The notes beneath the pieces were generated by a model. That model was not told where the DNA came from. It was given only the letters and a program-made list of their open reading frames with translations, and did not search any database. Source: Paenibacillus sp. TCA20 (GTDB lineage Bacteria > Bacillota > Bacilli > Paenibacillales > Paenibacillaceae). Taken from it: a DNA stretch of 64,000 nt. The position numbers and the translations under genes were made by a program. This document shows, one piece after another, positions 1-8,630 of this stretch (within the stretch, counting starts at the first letter, position 1; the number at the start of each line of letters is the position of its first letter). The stretch lies in NCBI RefSeq assembly GCF_000732325.1, contig NZ_BBIW01000002.1:7-64006 (forward strand), given 5' to 3'.

Positions 1-12
1 GCTTTTTTTGGG

Positions 13-1230
13 TCATACATTACTCACAACATCATCCTTCATCGGATTGGTCTTTAAGCGAAGTGTAAAAATGACACAGGATAAGGTGATTCCGGCGGCC
101 AGGAAGTAGGTACCCATAAGATCTAAATGATTCACAATAAATCCAGAGGATGCACTTCCGAGCAGCATACCTCCCATCATGAGCGGAATCATAATGCCAT
201 TCGTTCTTCCAATATACTCTTCCTTGATTTCTTGGATCATCATCGCACTGAAGGTGACCTGAAAGAAAGCGGTCGCCACACCGGAGAGTATTCTCGCGCT
301 TGCTGTAACCAGCGGCCATACAGAGAGGACTTCAACCACGGTAATGAAAGCCCATATAGCCATTGTGACGGATATAATGACTCTGCGGTGACGGCTGATT
401 TTCGCTGCTAATACAGCTGCGATGGCTCCCCCGACCAGCATGCCCACACCTTCCGATGCTGCAAACCACTGGACGTTCTCTTTAGGCAGTCCCAAGCGCT
501 CCATGGTTACGAACACATCCAGCGGCTGCGTTATCCCCCACCCAAGACCCGATATGAGGAACATAATTGCAATGAGCTTCAAATTTGTGTTGCTCATTAC
601 ATACGCAAAACCTTCTTTGATATCTTTTAGCGGTGAGGTCTTACTCACTCGTTCGGTTCGGCTCGATGACGGCAGGAATAGTTGAATAATGGCCGCTATT
701 GTAAAGATAATAATCAATGCAGTAATGGAAGACGTAATTCCCAGCTGCGTATACACAAACGTTCCAAGCATCGGTCCGAAAATGGTGAACATAGCCATAA
801 GACTCTGATTAAATCCAACAGCTGTACCCACCAATTCATTCGGAATGTGCTTTTTAAATAATACGGCAGATGAAGGCTGTGAGAACTGACTGACAATCGC
901 CGAGACAACGGTAGCTGCAAATACCGCCTGCCATACCCCGATGGAAACCAGATATAGGATGGCTAACATGGATAAAGCACTTAACGTGTCGCCTAATATT
1001 ACTGTTTTCTTGGGATTCCAGCGATCTGCAAAGGTACCACCAATCAGGGAGAAAATGAAGATCGGTAAGTACTCTAAGGCAGTTAGCAGTGAAACCGCGG
1101 TCGGATTATTGTTCGTTTGGTCCATGATGTAAAAAAGTAGTGCCATATTGCGAATCCATATCCCCATCTGCTGTAGCAGATCCGCTGACAGCACGATAAG
1201 AAATACTCTGTTTTTCATTAAAGAATTCAT
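13..1230 (-). CDS. MFS multidrug-type exporter
   Basis: A 405-residue, strongly hydrophobic protein with about 12 predicted membrane segments, the usual size for a 12-TMS major facilitator. The loop after TM2 carries the MFS motif A-like stretch GGTFADRWNPKK (about residues 64-75). It most likely exports a drug or metabolite using the proton gradient; the substrate cannot be read from sequence. It diverges from a MerR-type regulator with a drug-binding-type C-terminus, the same arrangement as bmr/bmrR or blt/bltR in B. subtilis, and its promoter has the MerR-type architecture. The chosen ATG has AGAGG six bases upstream; a second ATG four codons in is possible. The stop lies 13 bases from the window edge and the sequence beyond is T-rich on the plus strand. 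Confidence 0.85.
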   Translation of the reverse strand: MNSLMKNRVFLIVLSADLLQQMGIWIRNMALLFYIMDQTNNNPTAVSLLTALEYLPIFIFSLIGGTFADRWNPKKTVILGDTLSALSMLAILYLVSIGVWQAVFAATVVSAIVSQFSQPSSAVLFKKHIPNELVGTAVGFNQSLMAMFTIFGPMLGTFVYTQLGITSSITALIIIFTIAAIIQLFLPSSSRTERVSKTSPLKDIKEGFAYVMSNTNLKLIAIMFLISGLGWGITQPLDVFVTMERLGLPKENVQWFAASEGVGMLVGGAIAAVLAAKISRHRRVIISVTMAIWAFITVVEVLSVWPLVTASARILSGVATAFFQVTFSAMMIQEIKEEYIGRTNGIMIPLMMGGMLLGSASSGFIVNHLDLMGTYFLAAGITLSCVIFTLRLKTNPMKDDVVSNV

Positions 1231-1285
1231 ACTCCACCTCTAACTACCTTCTCTTCTAAGTTGTGAAATCATCACACTATACTAA

Positions 1286-1316
1286 ACCATAAACTATCGG
1301 GTAACCCTATAGTCAA
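1286..1316 (-). promoter_or_regulatory. MerR-type promoter and operator for the MFS exporter
   Basis: On the minus strand a -35 box TTGACT and a -10 box TATGGT are separated by exactly 19 bases. The spacer holds an imperfect dyad ACTATAGGG-TTA-CCCgATAGT (1293-1313). An overlong 19-bp spacer with a central dyad is the signature of promoters activated by MerR-family proteins through DNA distortion. Seen directly; binding by the adjacent MerR gene product is inferred. Confidence 0.75.
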
Positions 1317-1376
1317 GTGCCCTGCTGATCTTTATAATTAGAGATGAATAATTGTAAATCCAAAGGAGTTGCCCCG

Positions 1377-2192
1377 TTGTCAAAAATTCAGAATAAATAT
1401 TTTACCACTAGTGAGATTGCTAAAATCTGCGGCGTCACCAAGCATACCTTGTTTCACTATGATGAAATTGGACTGTTGAAGCCTGAATACGTTCATACGA
1501 ACGGGTACCGTTATTACTCCATTCTGCAATGCTATACCCTTGATATTATTGATGTATTAAAGAAGACAGGGAGTTCTCTGAAGGAGATCAAGACATTCTT
1601 GCACAATCAAAGTACAGATCAGTTCGTTCATCTTATACAGCAAAAACAGAAGGATCTCAAGATCGAGCTCCAAAGGATGCTGCAAATGGAAAATTTGTTG
1701 GAAGATGCTCTGCATATGACGGAAAAAGCGAAAAAGGGACTTAGAAACATACCGGTTGAAGAGTATTGTGAGGAAGAATATTATATTGCCACTAGTATAG
1801 AGGAAAATAGTGATACAGACTTCGCCTTAAAATTAAGCGAGCATCGTAAATATTGTGAAGATCATTATATTATTCATTCATTTTCAGCCTGGACCATTAT
1901 GCAGAGAGAGACATTTATATCAGGGAACTATTATCCGAATTATGTTGCGAACAAGATCCAGGAGCCGATTCCAGGAGAGAAGACCATCATTAAACCGAAA
2001 GGCTTATATGCCGTTATGGATCATGTTGGGTCTTATGAAACCATGAATACGACATATTCGAGGTTAAAAGAGTTTATAACGAGTCAAAACAGGAGGATAA
2101 CGGGACAGGTATATGAGGAGGATCTGTTAAACTATGTTACCGAAAAGGATCATAACAACTTCATCATTCGAATTTCAGTCGGTATTTCTTAA
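1377..2192 (+). CDS. MerR family regulator with effector-binding domain (BltR/BmrR type)
   Basis: A 271-residue transcription activator. The N-terminus has the MerR winged helix-turn-helix (TTSEIAKICGVTKHTLFHYD and the ENGYRYYS-like segment HTNGYRYYS), followed by a coiled-coil linker (about residues 75-120) and a C-terminal half sized like a GyrI/effector-binding domain. Such proteins activate an adjacent multidrug exporter when a ligand is bound. The start chosen is TTG because AAAGGAG sits eight bases upstream; an in-frame ATG at 1344 has no ribosome-binding site. It diverges from the MFS gene across a 146-bp spacer that contains the MerR-type promoter. Confidence 0.85.
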   Translation: MSKIQNKYFTTSEIAKICGVTKHTLFHYDEIGLLKPEYVHTNGYRYYSILQCYTLDIIDVLKKTGSSLKEIKTFLHNQSTDQFVHLIQQKQKDLKIELQRMLQMENLLEDALHMTEKAKKGLRNIPVEEYCEEEYYIATSIEENSDTDFALKLSEHRKYCEDHYIIHSFSAWTIMQRETFISGNYYPNYVANKIQEPIPGEKTIIKPKGLYAVMDHVGSYETMNTTYSRLKEFITSQNRRITGQVYEEDLLNYVTEKDHNNFIIRISVGIS

Positions 2193-2216
2193 TAAAATCG
2201 GGCAATTTAACAGTGG

Positions 2217-2256
2217 AACAGGTGAACCAGTACGAATCCTGGTTCACCTGTTCTTG
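2217..2256. terminator. bidirectional terminator between merR and yhgE
   Basis: A perfect 14-bp inverted repeat, AACAGGTGAACCAG and its complement, around an 8-base loop, lying between the convergent merR and yhgE genes. Confidence 0.75.
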
Positions 2257-2261
2257 TGAAA

Positions 2262-3455
2262 TCAATTTGCGGCCTCTGCGGTTTGATGTTCGTGATCTTT
2301 TTGTACTTTCACTGCTCTTACTGCTGTAGCAAGTATCACTAGCATGCTTACGATTCCAATCCACACAAGGACCGATAGATCAGAATTCCAGCTGAGCCCT
2401 TGACCAAAGAATAGTATTGGTCGAAGTCCTTCTACCATAAAGCGCATCGGCAGCCAGGAGTAAATGTAATCGTGATAGAACGGAGACAGCATTTCAGGTG
2501 CGAGTGACAATAAAGGTGCCCCGAAGAACAGTAATAAGGCAAATATGGCAATTCCCTTAAACCCGACTAAAGACATGACAGCCAATATCATTAACAAGTA
2601 ACTTAGGGCAGTAATGGATAAAAATATGGCGGTATCATAGAAATCTGGAATATTTAATCCAACCATACCATCAACAATCCAAGTTAGACCGAACCCAATC
2701 ACCAGCGCTGCAACAACTCCAATTAAGATCTGTCCGATTTTTAGCATGAGACTTTCTTTCTTCGTACGCAGCAGCATTTTGCTAGAAGCCATAAAAATAA
2801 TGGCAGCCGTAGCTAAACTTCCTATCCACAAGGGCTGAAAAAGAGATACGGGAGCATTACCATTCGCGCTGTATTGACCAACCTCATTTACATTGATCAC
2901 ATTCTTGACAATTGGCATTGCTAGTAGTGATGCCTGTTCTGGTGTCAATGTCTGACCTTGTGCTTCAAACCCTTCAAGTATTTGATTGCGAACATTTACG
3001 TTCATGTTGTCAATGATTCCATTCAATATTTGACTCGCTGCTGAGGATGCCGCCATATGCATTCCTTGATTGATATAAATCTGCACCTCAGGAGATGAAG
3101 GCTCGGGTGACTGTAAAGATACTTGTTTGGCACTAAAGTCCTGAGGAATGACTAAGGCTGCATAATATTGCTGCTGATCTAATCCCTGCTGAACCGCGTC
3201 TGCATCCGTTACTTCTATCCATTGAACTGGAGCATCCTCTTCTGTACTTGTCGATTTCTGAACATTGTCAACGATGGTTTGCCCCATATTCATCTGAGGT
3301 TGACCTGGAGCCTCCACTCCTTCGTCCTCATTAACAATGGCAATAGGTAAGTTTTTGGCTTGTGGCTGAACCGTCGGAAATAATGTCAGTGAAAAAATAA
3401 ACACAACAACCAACGCAATGACTGGCGCCATGATAAGAAGTTTGTTCTTGAACAT
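2262..3455 (-). CDS. yhgE: YhgE/Pip-like ABC-2 type membrane protein
   Basis: A 397-residue protein with one N-terminal membrane segment (about residues 8-26), a large extracytoplasmic region of roughly 190 residues (about 30-215) and a C-terminal cluster of five or six membrane segments. This is the topology of the YhgE/Pip and DUF3533-like ABC-2 permease group. The N-terminal 'PIAIVNEDEGV' segment following the first helix is typical of that group. The homologues are variously linked to phage adsorption, type VII secretion-like functions or drug tolerance; no single role is established. It diverges from a TetR regulator, like B. subtilis yhgE/yhgD, and is shorter than the long YhgE proteins (about 700-900 residues), so it is the compact form. 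Confidence 0.75.
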   Translation of the reverse strand: MFKNKLLIMAPVIALVVVFIFSLTLFPTVQPQAKNLPIAIVNEDEGVEAPGQPQMNMGQTIVDNVQKSTSTEEDAPVQWIEVTDADAVQQGLDQQQYYAALVIPQDFSAKQVSLQSPEPSSPEVQIYINQGMHMAASSAASQILNGIIDNMNVNVRNQILEGFEAQGQTLTPEQASLLAMPIVKNVINVNEVGQYSANGNAPVSLFQPLWIGSLATAAIIFMASSKMLLRTKKESLMLKIGQILIGVVAALVIGFGLTWIVDGMVGLNIPDFYDTAIFLSITALSYLLMILAVMSLVGFKGIAIFALLLFFGAPLLSLAPEMLSPFYHDYIYSWLPMRFMVEGLRPILFFGQGLSWNSDLSVLVWIGIVSMLVILATAVRAVKVQKDHEHQTAEAAN

Positions 3456-3499
3456 AGGATTGAAATCCTCTCACTTTCCGTATAATATAGCTTGAAATG

Positions 3500-3513
3500 A
3501 ACAACATGTTGTT
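3500..3513. promoter_or_regulatory. palindromic TetR-type operator
   Basis: A perfect 14-bp palindrome, AACAACATGTTGTT, lies between the divergent yhgE-like gene and the tetR-like gene, close to a TATAAT-like hexamer (3481-3486). Position and symmetry fit autorepression and repression of yhgE by the TetR protein; binding is inferred. Confidence 0.6.
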
Positions 3514-3623
3514 TATCTGGAGCTTATTATAGCTGGAGAATGATCTGAATCCAATAATCAGAATTAGAAGATGCGTCGCTTAAAGTACACATGATAGCAA
3601 AGTGTTGGGTAGGAGGAAGGAAC

Positions 3624-4268
3624 TTGAGTAATCAGAACATGGATCTGCGTGTTATTCGTACAAAAGAATCTATTCGAGAAGCATTAATTGAGTTAATGGA
3701 GGATAAAGGCTTTGAATCCATTACTGTAAAAGATATAACCACAAAGGCAAGAATCAACCGAGGAACCTTCTATGCTCATTATCAGGATAAGTTTGACTTA
3801 ATGAGAAAATGTCAGGAAGAGCTTATGCATGAATTGGGACATTTGGCGGAAGAGAAATTCCCGGATATCGTTACCGAAATGAAGACCACTCCACAATTGC
3901 CTCTTACGATCGCTGTTTCCATTTTTAAATGTTTGCATAGAAACAAGCGGTTTATGAGAGCTGTTTTAAGTCCAAAAGGAGATCTGACCTTCCAAACCAC
4001 ACTGAAGCAGTTTATGTGGAACAAAATATTCGGAAACCGTTCACACCCTCTAATCAAAGAAGAGAATCTACTTGTTCCAGCTCCCTATTTAGCTTCATAC
4101 ATCGCCTCTGCCCACATTGGAGTGATCCAGCAATGGCTGAATAGTGAAGGAGAAGAAACTCCTGAACAAATGGCTCAAATTATATCCACAATTACCATTA
4201 ATGGGCCGTTTTATGCAGCCGGTTTAAAAAATAACGGTGTCGATTCAACATCAGCGCATAAATATTAG
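3624..4268 (+). CDS. yhgD: TetR/AcrR family regulator (YhgD-like)
   Basis: A 214-residue repressor with a typical TetR N-terminal DNA-binding domain: the segment ITVKDITTKARINRGTFYAHY (about residues 34-54) is the helix-turn-helix. The rest is a helical ligand/dimerisation domain of the kind found in YhgD-like regulators. The start is TTG: AGGAGG lies seven bases upstream, while the upstream in-frame ATG at 3591 has no ribosome-binding site. It diverges from the yhgE-like gene, with a perfect palindrome between them, so it probably represses that gene and itself. Confidence 0.85.
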   Translation: MSNQNMDLRVIRTKESIREALIELMEDKGFESITVKDITTKARINRGTFYAHYQDKFDLMRKCQEELMHELGHLAEEKFPDIVTEMKTTPQLPLTIAVSIFKCLHRNKRFMRAVLSPKGDLTFQTTLKQFMWNKIFGNRSHPLIKEENLLVPAPYLASYIASAHIGVIQQWLNSEGEETPEQMAQIISTITINGPFYAAGLKNNGVDSTSAHKY

Positions 4269-4285
4269 GCGCTTGAATCTTCGAA

Positions 4286-4324
4286 CAAAAAAAGGAAAGT
4301 ACACTAATAAAATAGGTACTTTCC
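4286..4324 (-). terminator. terminator of the DUF423 gene
   Basis: Inverted repeat GGAAAGTAC / GTACTTTCC (stem at 4294-4302 and 4316-4324), followed on the minus strand by seven T residues. It also separates this gene from the convergent tetR. Confidence 0.7.
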
Positions 4325-4366
4325 TAATTGATGATATATGATATCTTATTACTACTTCTTCATTCT

Positions 4367-4729
4367 CTACATTACGCCAATGGCAACAAGGATCCAGGCG
4401 ACGATAAAGGAAAGCCCGCCCAGTGGTGTAATGGGACCGAGAATTCGGATCTTTTTCAGACTGAGTATGTATAAGCTTCCGGAGAACAACAGAATTCCAA
4501 CCGCCATCAACCACCCTGCTGTTATGAGCAGTCCTGCTTCCGGATACTGACCCGCCAGAATTCCCACTATGATGATCGCTAACGCATGAATTAAATGATA
4601 CTGGACACCGGTTTCGTATACTTTCTGTTTCCCTTCTTCGAATTTACTCTTAAGTAGATGCGCACCAAATGCGCCCAGAGCTACGGCTATAACCATCAGT
4701 ATACTTCCAAGTACAATCAATATTTGCAC
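4367..4729 (-). CDS. ywdK: DUF423 family membrane protein (YwdK-like)
   Basis: A 120-residue integral membrane protein with four predicted helices. The N-terminal 'ALGAFGAHLLKS' followed by 'YETGVQYHLIHALAII' is diagnostic of DUF423. The family is widespread in bacteria and has no proven function. The start codon is GTG with AGAGGAG about ten bases upstream. It appears to be a single-gene unit with its own terminator. Confidence 0.85.
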   Translation of the reverse strand: MQILIVLGSILMVIAVALGAFGAHLLKSKFEEGKQKVYETGVQYHLIHALAIIIVGILAGQYPEAGLLITAGWLMAVGILLFSGSLYILSLKKIRILGPITPLGGLSFIVAWILVAIGVM

Positions 4730-4802
4730 TTAAGTTCATCTCCTCTAATGATTTCAACAACAATGACCTGATTGTATCACACATGAGGCCAATTTAAGAA
4801 GG

Positions 4803-5336
4803 CTAGCGCAGGAGGAGGATGTCCTTCGTATCTCTCAACCGGATCACTTTCTCATCGTATCGCTGGAGCTTAGACTCAAAATGCTCCCGGTTCTGCTCGA
4901 ATTCGCTCGTCCATATGTACATCCTTCTAAGCATCGACAAATCCGGCTTGTAGTGACATCGTTCGATCCCAAGCTTTTGTTTAACAAATCGCGTCATGAT
5001 CCGAATTTTTCGCTTCCATAGGGGAGGATCCAGGAATATAATCTTGTCCGCGATCGCATATAGACTTTGATAAGAATCCCGGTCGGTTCCTTCAAATATC
5101 CATGTTCCTTTCGCGTCAATTTCCCGGATCACTTCCATTTGTTCTGCTGCCGTGCGTTTAGATCTGCCTGCAGGAGTCAGGTGATGGACAATAGAGTCGA
5201 GCTCATACCAAGGTATACCGAGTTGCTTGGCTAAGTTTTGGGCCAAGGTAGTCTTGCCACTCGCGACAATGCCGATAATAAGAATCTTACTTCCAACGAT
5301 TTCGGCATTGGCAGGATTTGAAGCCTTACTGTTCAT
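4803..5336 (-). CDS. P-loop kinase-like protein (adenylate kinase-related, FlaR-like)
   Basis: A 177-residue cytoplasmic P-loop protein. The Walker A motif GIVASGKTTLAQ is at about residues 22-33, followed by 'WYELDSIVHHLTP' and 'WIFEGTDRD', the pattern of the small adenylate-kinase-like ATPases often annotated 'topology modulation protein'. Family members bind nucleotide, but their substrate is mostly unknown and that name rests on an old annotation. The ATG has AAAGGA about eight bases upstream. It lies head-to-tail with the aldo/keto reductase, 54 bases downstream of it. Confidence 0.75.
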   Translation of the reverse strand: MNSKASNPANAEIVGSKILIIGIVASGKTTLAQNLAKQLGIPWYELDSIVHHLTPAGRSKRTAAEQMEVIREIDAKGTWIFEGTDRDSYQSLYAIADKIIFLDPPLWKRKIRIMTRFVKQKLGIERCHYKPDLSMLRRMYIWTSEFEQNREHFESKLQRYDEKVIRLRDTKDILLLR

Positions 5337-5390
5337 TGAACCATTCCTTTATATCCAATCGGATAGCATACTTATGAGGCACTTCATTTA

Positions 5391-6374
5391 TTAGTATGGT
5401 CCTCGAATGTAATCAACGACGTTCTCCTGGTAAAACTGCTGTATTTTTTGATGCTCTTCTTCTGAAAATGACTGGGTCTCCCGTGCCGTGAGATTATCCT
5501 TCACCTGCTGGACATTTTTAAATCCAGGGATAATAGAAGTGATCTCCTTATGATCCAGAATCCAGCGCAGCGCAGCACTAGCCATAGATGGACGGCCTTC
5601 TCCAATCCACCGTAACTGATCTGCAAGCTCCACCCCTTTCTTGAATCCAAGTCCGGCAAAGGTCTCCCCTACATTAAAGGCTTCTCCGTTCTCATTGAAT
5701 CGGCGGTGATCATCCGCTTCAAACGTATAGTCTGCAGTAAACTTACCTGTCAGCAGTCCACTGGCGAGAGGCAGCCTGACGAGAAGTCCGACGCCGTTCT
5801 GATAAGCTTCAGGAATCAGTTGTTCTAATGGCTTCTGCCGGAACATGTTAAATATAATTTGCAGACTCTTCATGTTAGGATACTTCAAGCATATGAGCCC
5901 TTCTTCTACCGATTCCACACTTACGCCATAGTGCCGGATCTTCCCTTGTTCCTTGAGACGATCGAGCACTTCAAATACATGTCCATCCTTCAGGATTTCT
6001 GTTGCCGGGCAGTGAATTTGAAATAAGTCGATCGCCTCTCTGTCTAGCCTGCGCAGACTATCTTCACAATACGCAGATACTTGCTCGTAGCTGTAATTCG
6101 CTGGATCTGCAATATCTCCTTGGCGGCAGAATTTGGTCGCAATATATATTTGATCCTCTTTGCCCTTAGTTGCCTTAGCTAATAACTGTTCGCTGTGACC
6201 ATCTCCGTATACATCAGCTGTATCGAAGAAATTCACCCCTTGTTCCATTGCATATTCCAGAGATCTTAACGCTTCCGTATCACTTGTCTTTCCCCATGAG
6301 CCTCCAATTGCCCATGTTCCAAAGCTTACTTCACTGATCTTCATGCCGGTATTTCCTAATTCGCGATAAATCAT
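5391..6374 (-). CDS. aldo/keto reductase
   Basis: A 327-residue NADPH-dependent oxidoreductase of the aldo/keto reductase superfamily. The catalytic set is visible: Asp-Tyr in 'FFDTADVYGDGHSE' (about residue 50-55), Lys in 'IYIATKF', and His in 'LFQIHCP'. The substrate is unknown; relatives are general-stress reductases such as YhdN/IolS that act on aldehydes and ketones. The ATG at 6374 was preferred to an upstream GTG seven codons earlier because the purine-rich GAGAGGGGA is about ten bases in front of it. Confidence 0.9.
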   Translation of the reverse strand: MIYRELGNTGMKISEVSFGTWAIGGSWGKTSDTEALRSLEYAMEQGVNFFDTADVYGDGHSEQLLAKATKGKEDQIYIATKFCRQGDIADPANYSYEQVSAYCEDSLRRLDREAIDLFQIHCPATEILKDGHVFEVLDRLKEQGKIRHYGVSVESVEEGLICLKYPNMKSLQIIFNMFRQKPLEQLIPEAYQNGVGLLVRLPLASGLLTGKFTADYTFEADDHRRFNENGEAFNVGETFAGLGFKKGVELADQLRWIGEGRPSMASAALRWILDHKEITSIIPGFKNVQQVKDNLTARETQSFSEEEHQKIQQFYQENVVDYIRGPY

Positions 6375-6503
6375 ATTATAACAATCCCCTCTCACAAAAA
6401 AATCATCTACATGAACTCGGTTTCACCTATTCATAACCGCTCTAAACCAGAATAATATAACGCTTACATTTATGACAAGTCATATCCTTCCAACAACCCT
6501 ATT

Positions 6504-7226
6504 CTAGTCTGCAATAAAATACTGGTTGACCACATCCAATCTATATTGAACTGTCTCCGCCTTAGCTTCGGATGTACCAGCCGACGTTCCTGGAGTGACG
6601 ATTAAATATCCATTCTTATTGAATGGAAAATGTTCCATGGCGTAGTTTAAAGTATCGGTTGTTGCTCCATGATTAACAAACTTAAGAGGTGCAGCCTCTC
6701 CATTATCCTTATTAACCACAAATGCATAAGCAGATAAACCGTGACCGCCTGTATACTGAGGGGTCAGGAAATAAACATCCGCCTCTTCAAAGTTCACTTT
6801 TTCAAAGCTAATAGATTCTTTGGATGTCTGAATAAAAGACAGTTCTTTTAGTTCAGTTACCACTTGGTCTTTCCCATTAATTTTGTTGATCAGCTTGTAA
6901 TTCCCCTGAAAAGTGTAATCTCCTTCTACACCTGCCGTACTCGGTGTATTTAGATGTCCTTCCTCTTCCTGTCCACTTGCTATGACGACTAGTTCTCCTA
7001 ATGCAGTACTGCTTCGTGCTCTAATGGTGCCCTCTGGGTTCACTGTGTCTACCGTAATGATATTGGCATACTCCGAATTCGGAAAGATCGTTTTAACCCC
7101 TCGCCCCTCGCTATCCGAATAACGATCAGACGGCACCTTAATGGGGTCGGATGGGTCATCCTTGTTACAAGCCATAAGAACACTTAATATTAGCAATGAA
7201 GTCAAGATCTTAGCTGCTTTATTCAT
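6504..7226 (-). CDS. putative lipoprotein of unknown function
   Basis: A 240-residue exported protein. The N-terminus is a lipoprotein signal peptide: two Lys residues, a short hydrophobic core and the lipobox LMAC with Cys20, followed by a charged linker. The mature part is hydrophilic and beta-rich in appearance and I do not recognise a domain. The gene starts just inside or at the end of the NUDIX gene (whose stop is at 7228), so the two are probably translationally coupled. In-frame GTG codons 9 and 12 bases upstream are alternative starts. Confidence 0.7.
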   Translation of the reverse strand: MNKAAKILTSLLILSVLMACNKDDPSDPIKVPSDRYSDSEGRGVKTIFPNSEYANIITVDTVNPEGTIRARSSTALGELVVIASGQEEEGHLNTPSTAGVEGDYTFQGNYKLINKINGKDQVVTELKELSFIQTSKESISFEKVNFEEADVYFLTPQYTGGHGLSAYAFVVNKDNGEAAPLKFVNHGATTDTLNYAMEHFPFNKNGYLIVTPGTSAGTSEAKAETVQYRLDVVNQYFIAD

Positions 7227-7227
7227 T

Positions 7228-7677
7228 TTACTCACCACTCTCTAAGTTAATCAATGTCAGCAACTCGGTTAAACCGTTAGGATATAGGAACCTTTCTCCA
7301 TTTATAAATTCCGATATGGATATCCACTTTGCGATAGTTATCTTATCTTGCTCAGTTACTTGAAATTGCTCCACCTCATACAGATCCGGATCAACAAATT
7401 GAACGGCGTATACTTGTGTAATCTCATGTCCGATATTCTCATCAATTGAGAAGATATTCTCTATGCATTTTAAATACTGCTTCACTTTGATCTCTGCACC
7501 GATTTCTTCAAGGAACTCTCTTACAACGGTATCTTGAGAATATTCGCCGAATTCAGTGGTTCCACCAATGGGACGATAGTAAGTACCTGTTCCTTGGGAA
7601 TGCTTACCCCATTGCTCCTCAACAAGGATCTGTGTATTCCGAATTACAATACCAAGCGCATTAGCACGTGGATTCAA
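7228..7677 (-). CDS. NUDIX hydrolase
   Basis: A 149-residue cytoplasmic pyrophosphohydrolase. A complete NUDIX box starts at Gly39: GTTEFGE, seven residues, then REFLEEIGAEI (Arg53, Glu54, Glu57, Glu58, Gly60), with all metal-binding glutamates present. The flanking 'YYRPIGGTTEFGE' resembles the MutT/ADP-ribose pyrophosphatase-like single-domain NUDIX enzymes that clean up nucleotide derivatives; the actual substrate is not predictable. It lies between the DUF3885-type gene (19-base gap) and the lipoprotein gene (coupled), all on the minus strand. Confidence 0.88.
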   Translation of the reverse strand: MNPRANALGIVIRNTQILVEEQWGKHSQGTGTYYRPIGGTTEFGEYSQDTVVREFLEEIGAEIKVKQYLKCIENIFSIDENIGHEITQVYAVQFVDPDLYEVEQFQVTEQDKITIAKWISISEFINGERFLYPNGLTELLTLINLESGE

Positions 7678-7696
7678 GGCCCTTCACCCCTTCGTT

Positions 7697-8605
7697 CTAT
7701 CTTTTCATTTGTTGATAGCTCCAGCCAGTATAGGCTCCATATTTCTTACCATACATGCTCATAAGATGGGTTTGATAGTCAATAAGAGTGATCATTTCAA
7801 CTTTGCTTACTTCAAACTTAGTCCTTTTATTCTCTTCAGAAATCTGACGAACTGTAAAACCAGTTAAAGAAACTTCTTCTGCAAACTTAGTTGCATGAGC
7901 CGTAGGAATCTCAAAATGATGAGATACATTTGAAGTGTTATCTATAGTAAGATCCATTTTGGAGTCAGCTACTTTCTCGTCATTCAGTTTCTGTCGAAGC
8001 TCTCTCTCTTCCTTTGTCTCAGTAATACCCGTTAGCCCTTCATTAAAAAGCTGATCGATGTCGTATCGGTCGTAATCCAAGATCCATTTTCGATGCAGGT
8101 GATAGAGCGGTAACAAGACATTTTGATCCAAACTGCAAACATCACATCCACGATCACCATACATATGAAACAGTATGCCGTTTCTCTTATTATAAAGATA
8201 GATTTGACCATCGGAAGTTGGTTTTCGCGCAAAATCTGAGTTGTAGATACATTCAATGACATAGGCAATACGGATATCTTTCATTTTGACATCCACAGCC
8301 CATTGTCGTATATACATTTGATCATCTGGTTCTTCATACCAGTGAGACGTGGTGTAAGACCGCAGCTGTTTTATTTGCGTTCTGAAGAATCGCTTTAAGC
8401 GAATCTTATCTGTTGGCTTGTCCTTTACATCATGGAATGTGCGATGTATGAAGGTCACATCATCCTCCGGGTTAAAAATCGAACACAATATCGTATGTGC
8501 ACGATGAAGACACTCTGTACGATATTCCTCATCCTTTAAAGACTCCACTCCAAGTTCATATCGAATACTTGCACCCTTGGTAATCATCTCTTCAACAATA
8601 TTCAC
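7697..8605 (-). CDS. DUF3885 protein with C-terminal RraB-like domain
   Basis: A 302-residue cytoplasmic protein. Residues about 20-195 match the DUF3885 pattern: 'FNPEDDVTFI', 'RLKRFFRTQIK', 'QWAVDVKMKDIRIAYVI', 'GILFHMYGDRGCDV' and 'YHLHRKWILDYDRY'. From about residue 210 the sequence switches to a region ending in 'FTVRQISEENKRTKFEV' and 'YGKKYGAYTGWSYQQMK', which resembles the ribonuclease E inhibitor RraB/DUF1260 fold found fused to various immunity-like proteins. DUF3885 is a probable nucleic-acid- or toxin-related domain of unknown activity. The start is GTG with AAGGGA ten bases upstream. Confidence 0.6.
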   Translation of the reverse strand: MNIVEEMITKGASIRYELGVESLKDEEYRTECLHRAHTILCSIFNPEDDVTFIHRTFHDVKDKPTDKIRLKRFFRTQIKQLRSYTTSHWYEEPDDQMYIRQWAVDVKMKDIRIAYVIECIYNSDFARKPTSDGQIYLYNKRNGILFHMYGDRGCDVCSLDQNVLLPLYHLHRKWILDYDRYDIDQLFNEGLTGITETKEERELRQKLNDEKVADSKMDLTIDNTSNVSHHFEIPTAHATKFAEEVSLTGFTVRQISEENKRTKFEVSKVEMITLIDYQTHLMSMYGKKYGAYTGWSYQQMKR

Positions 8606-8630
8606 TCGGTGTATTTCCCTTCATTTCTAT

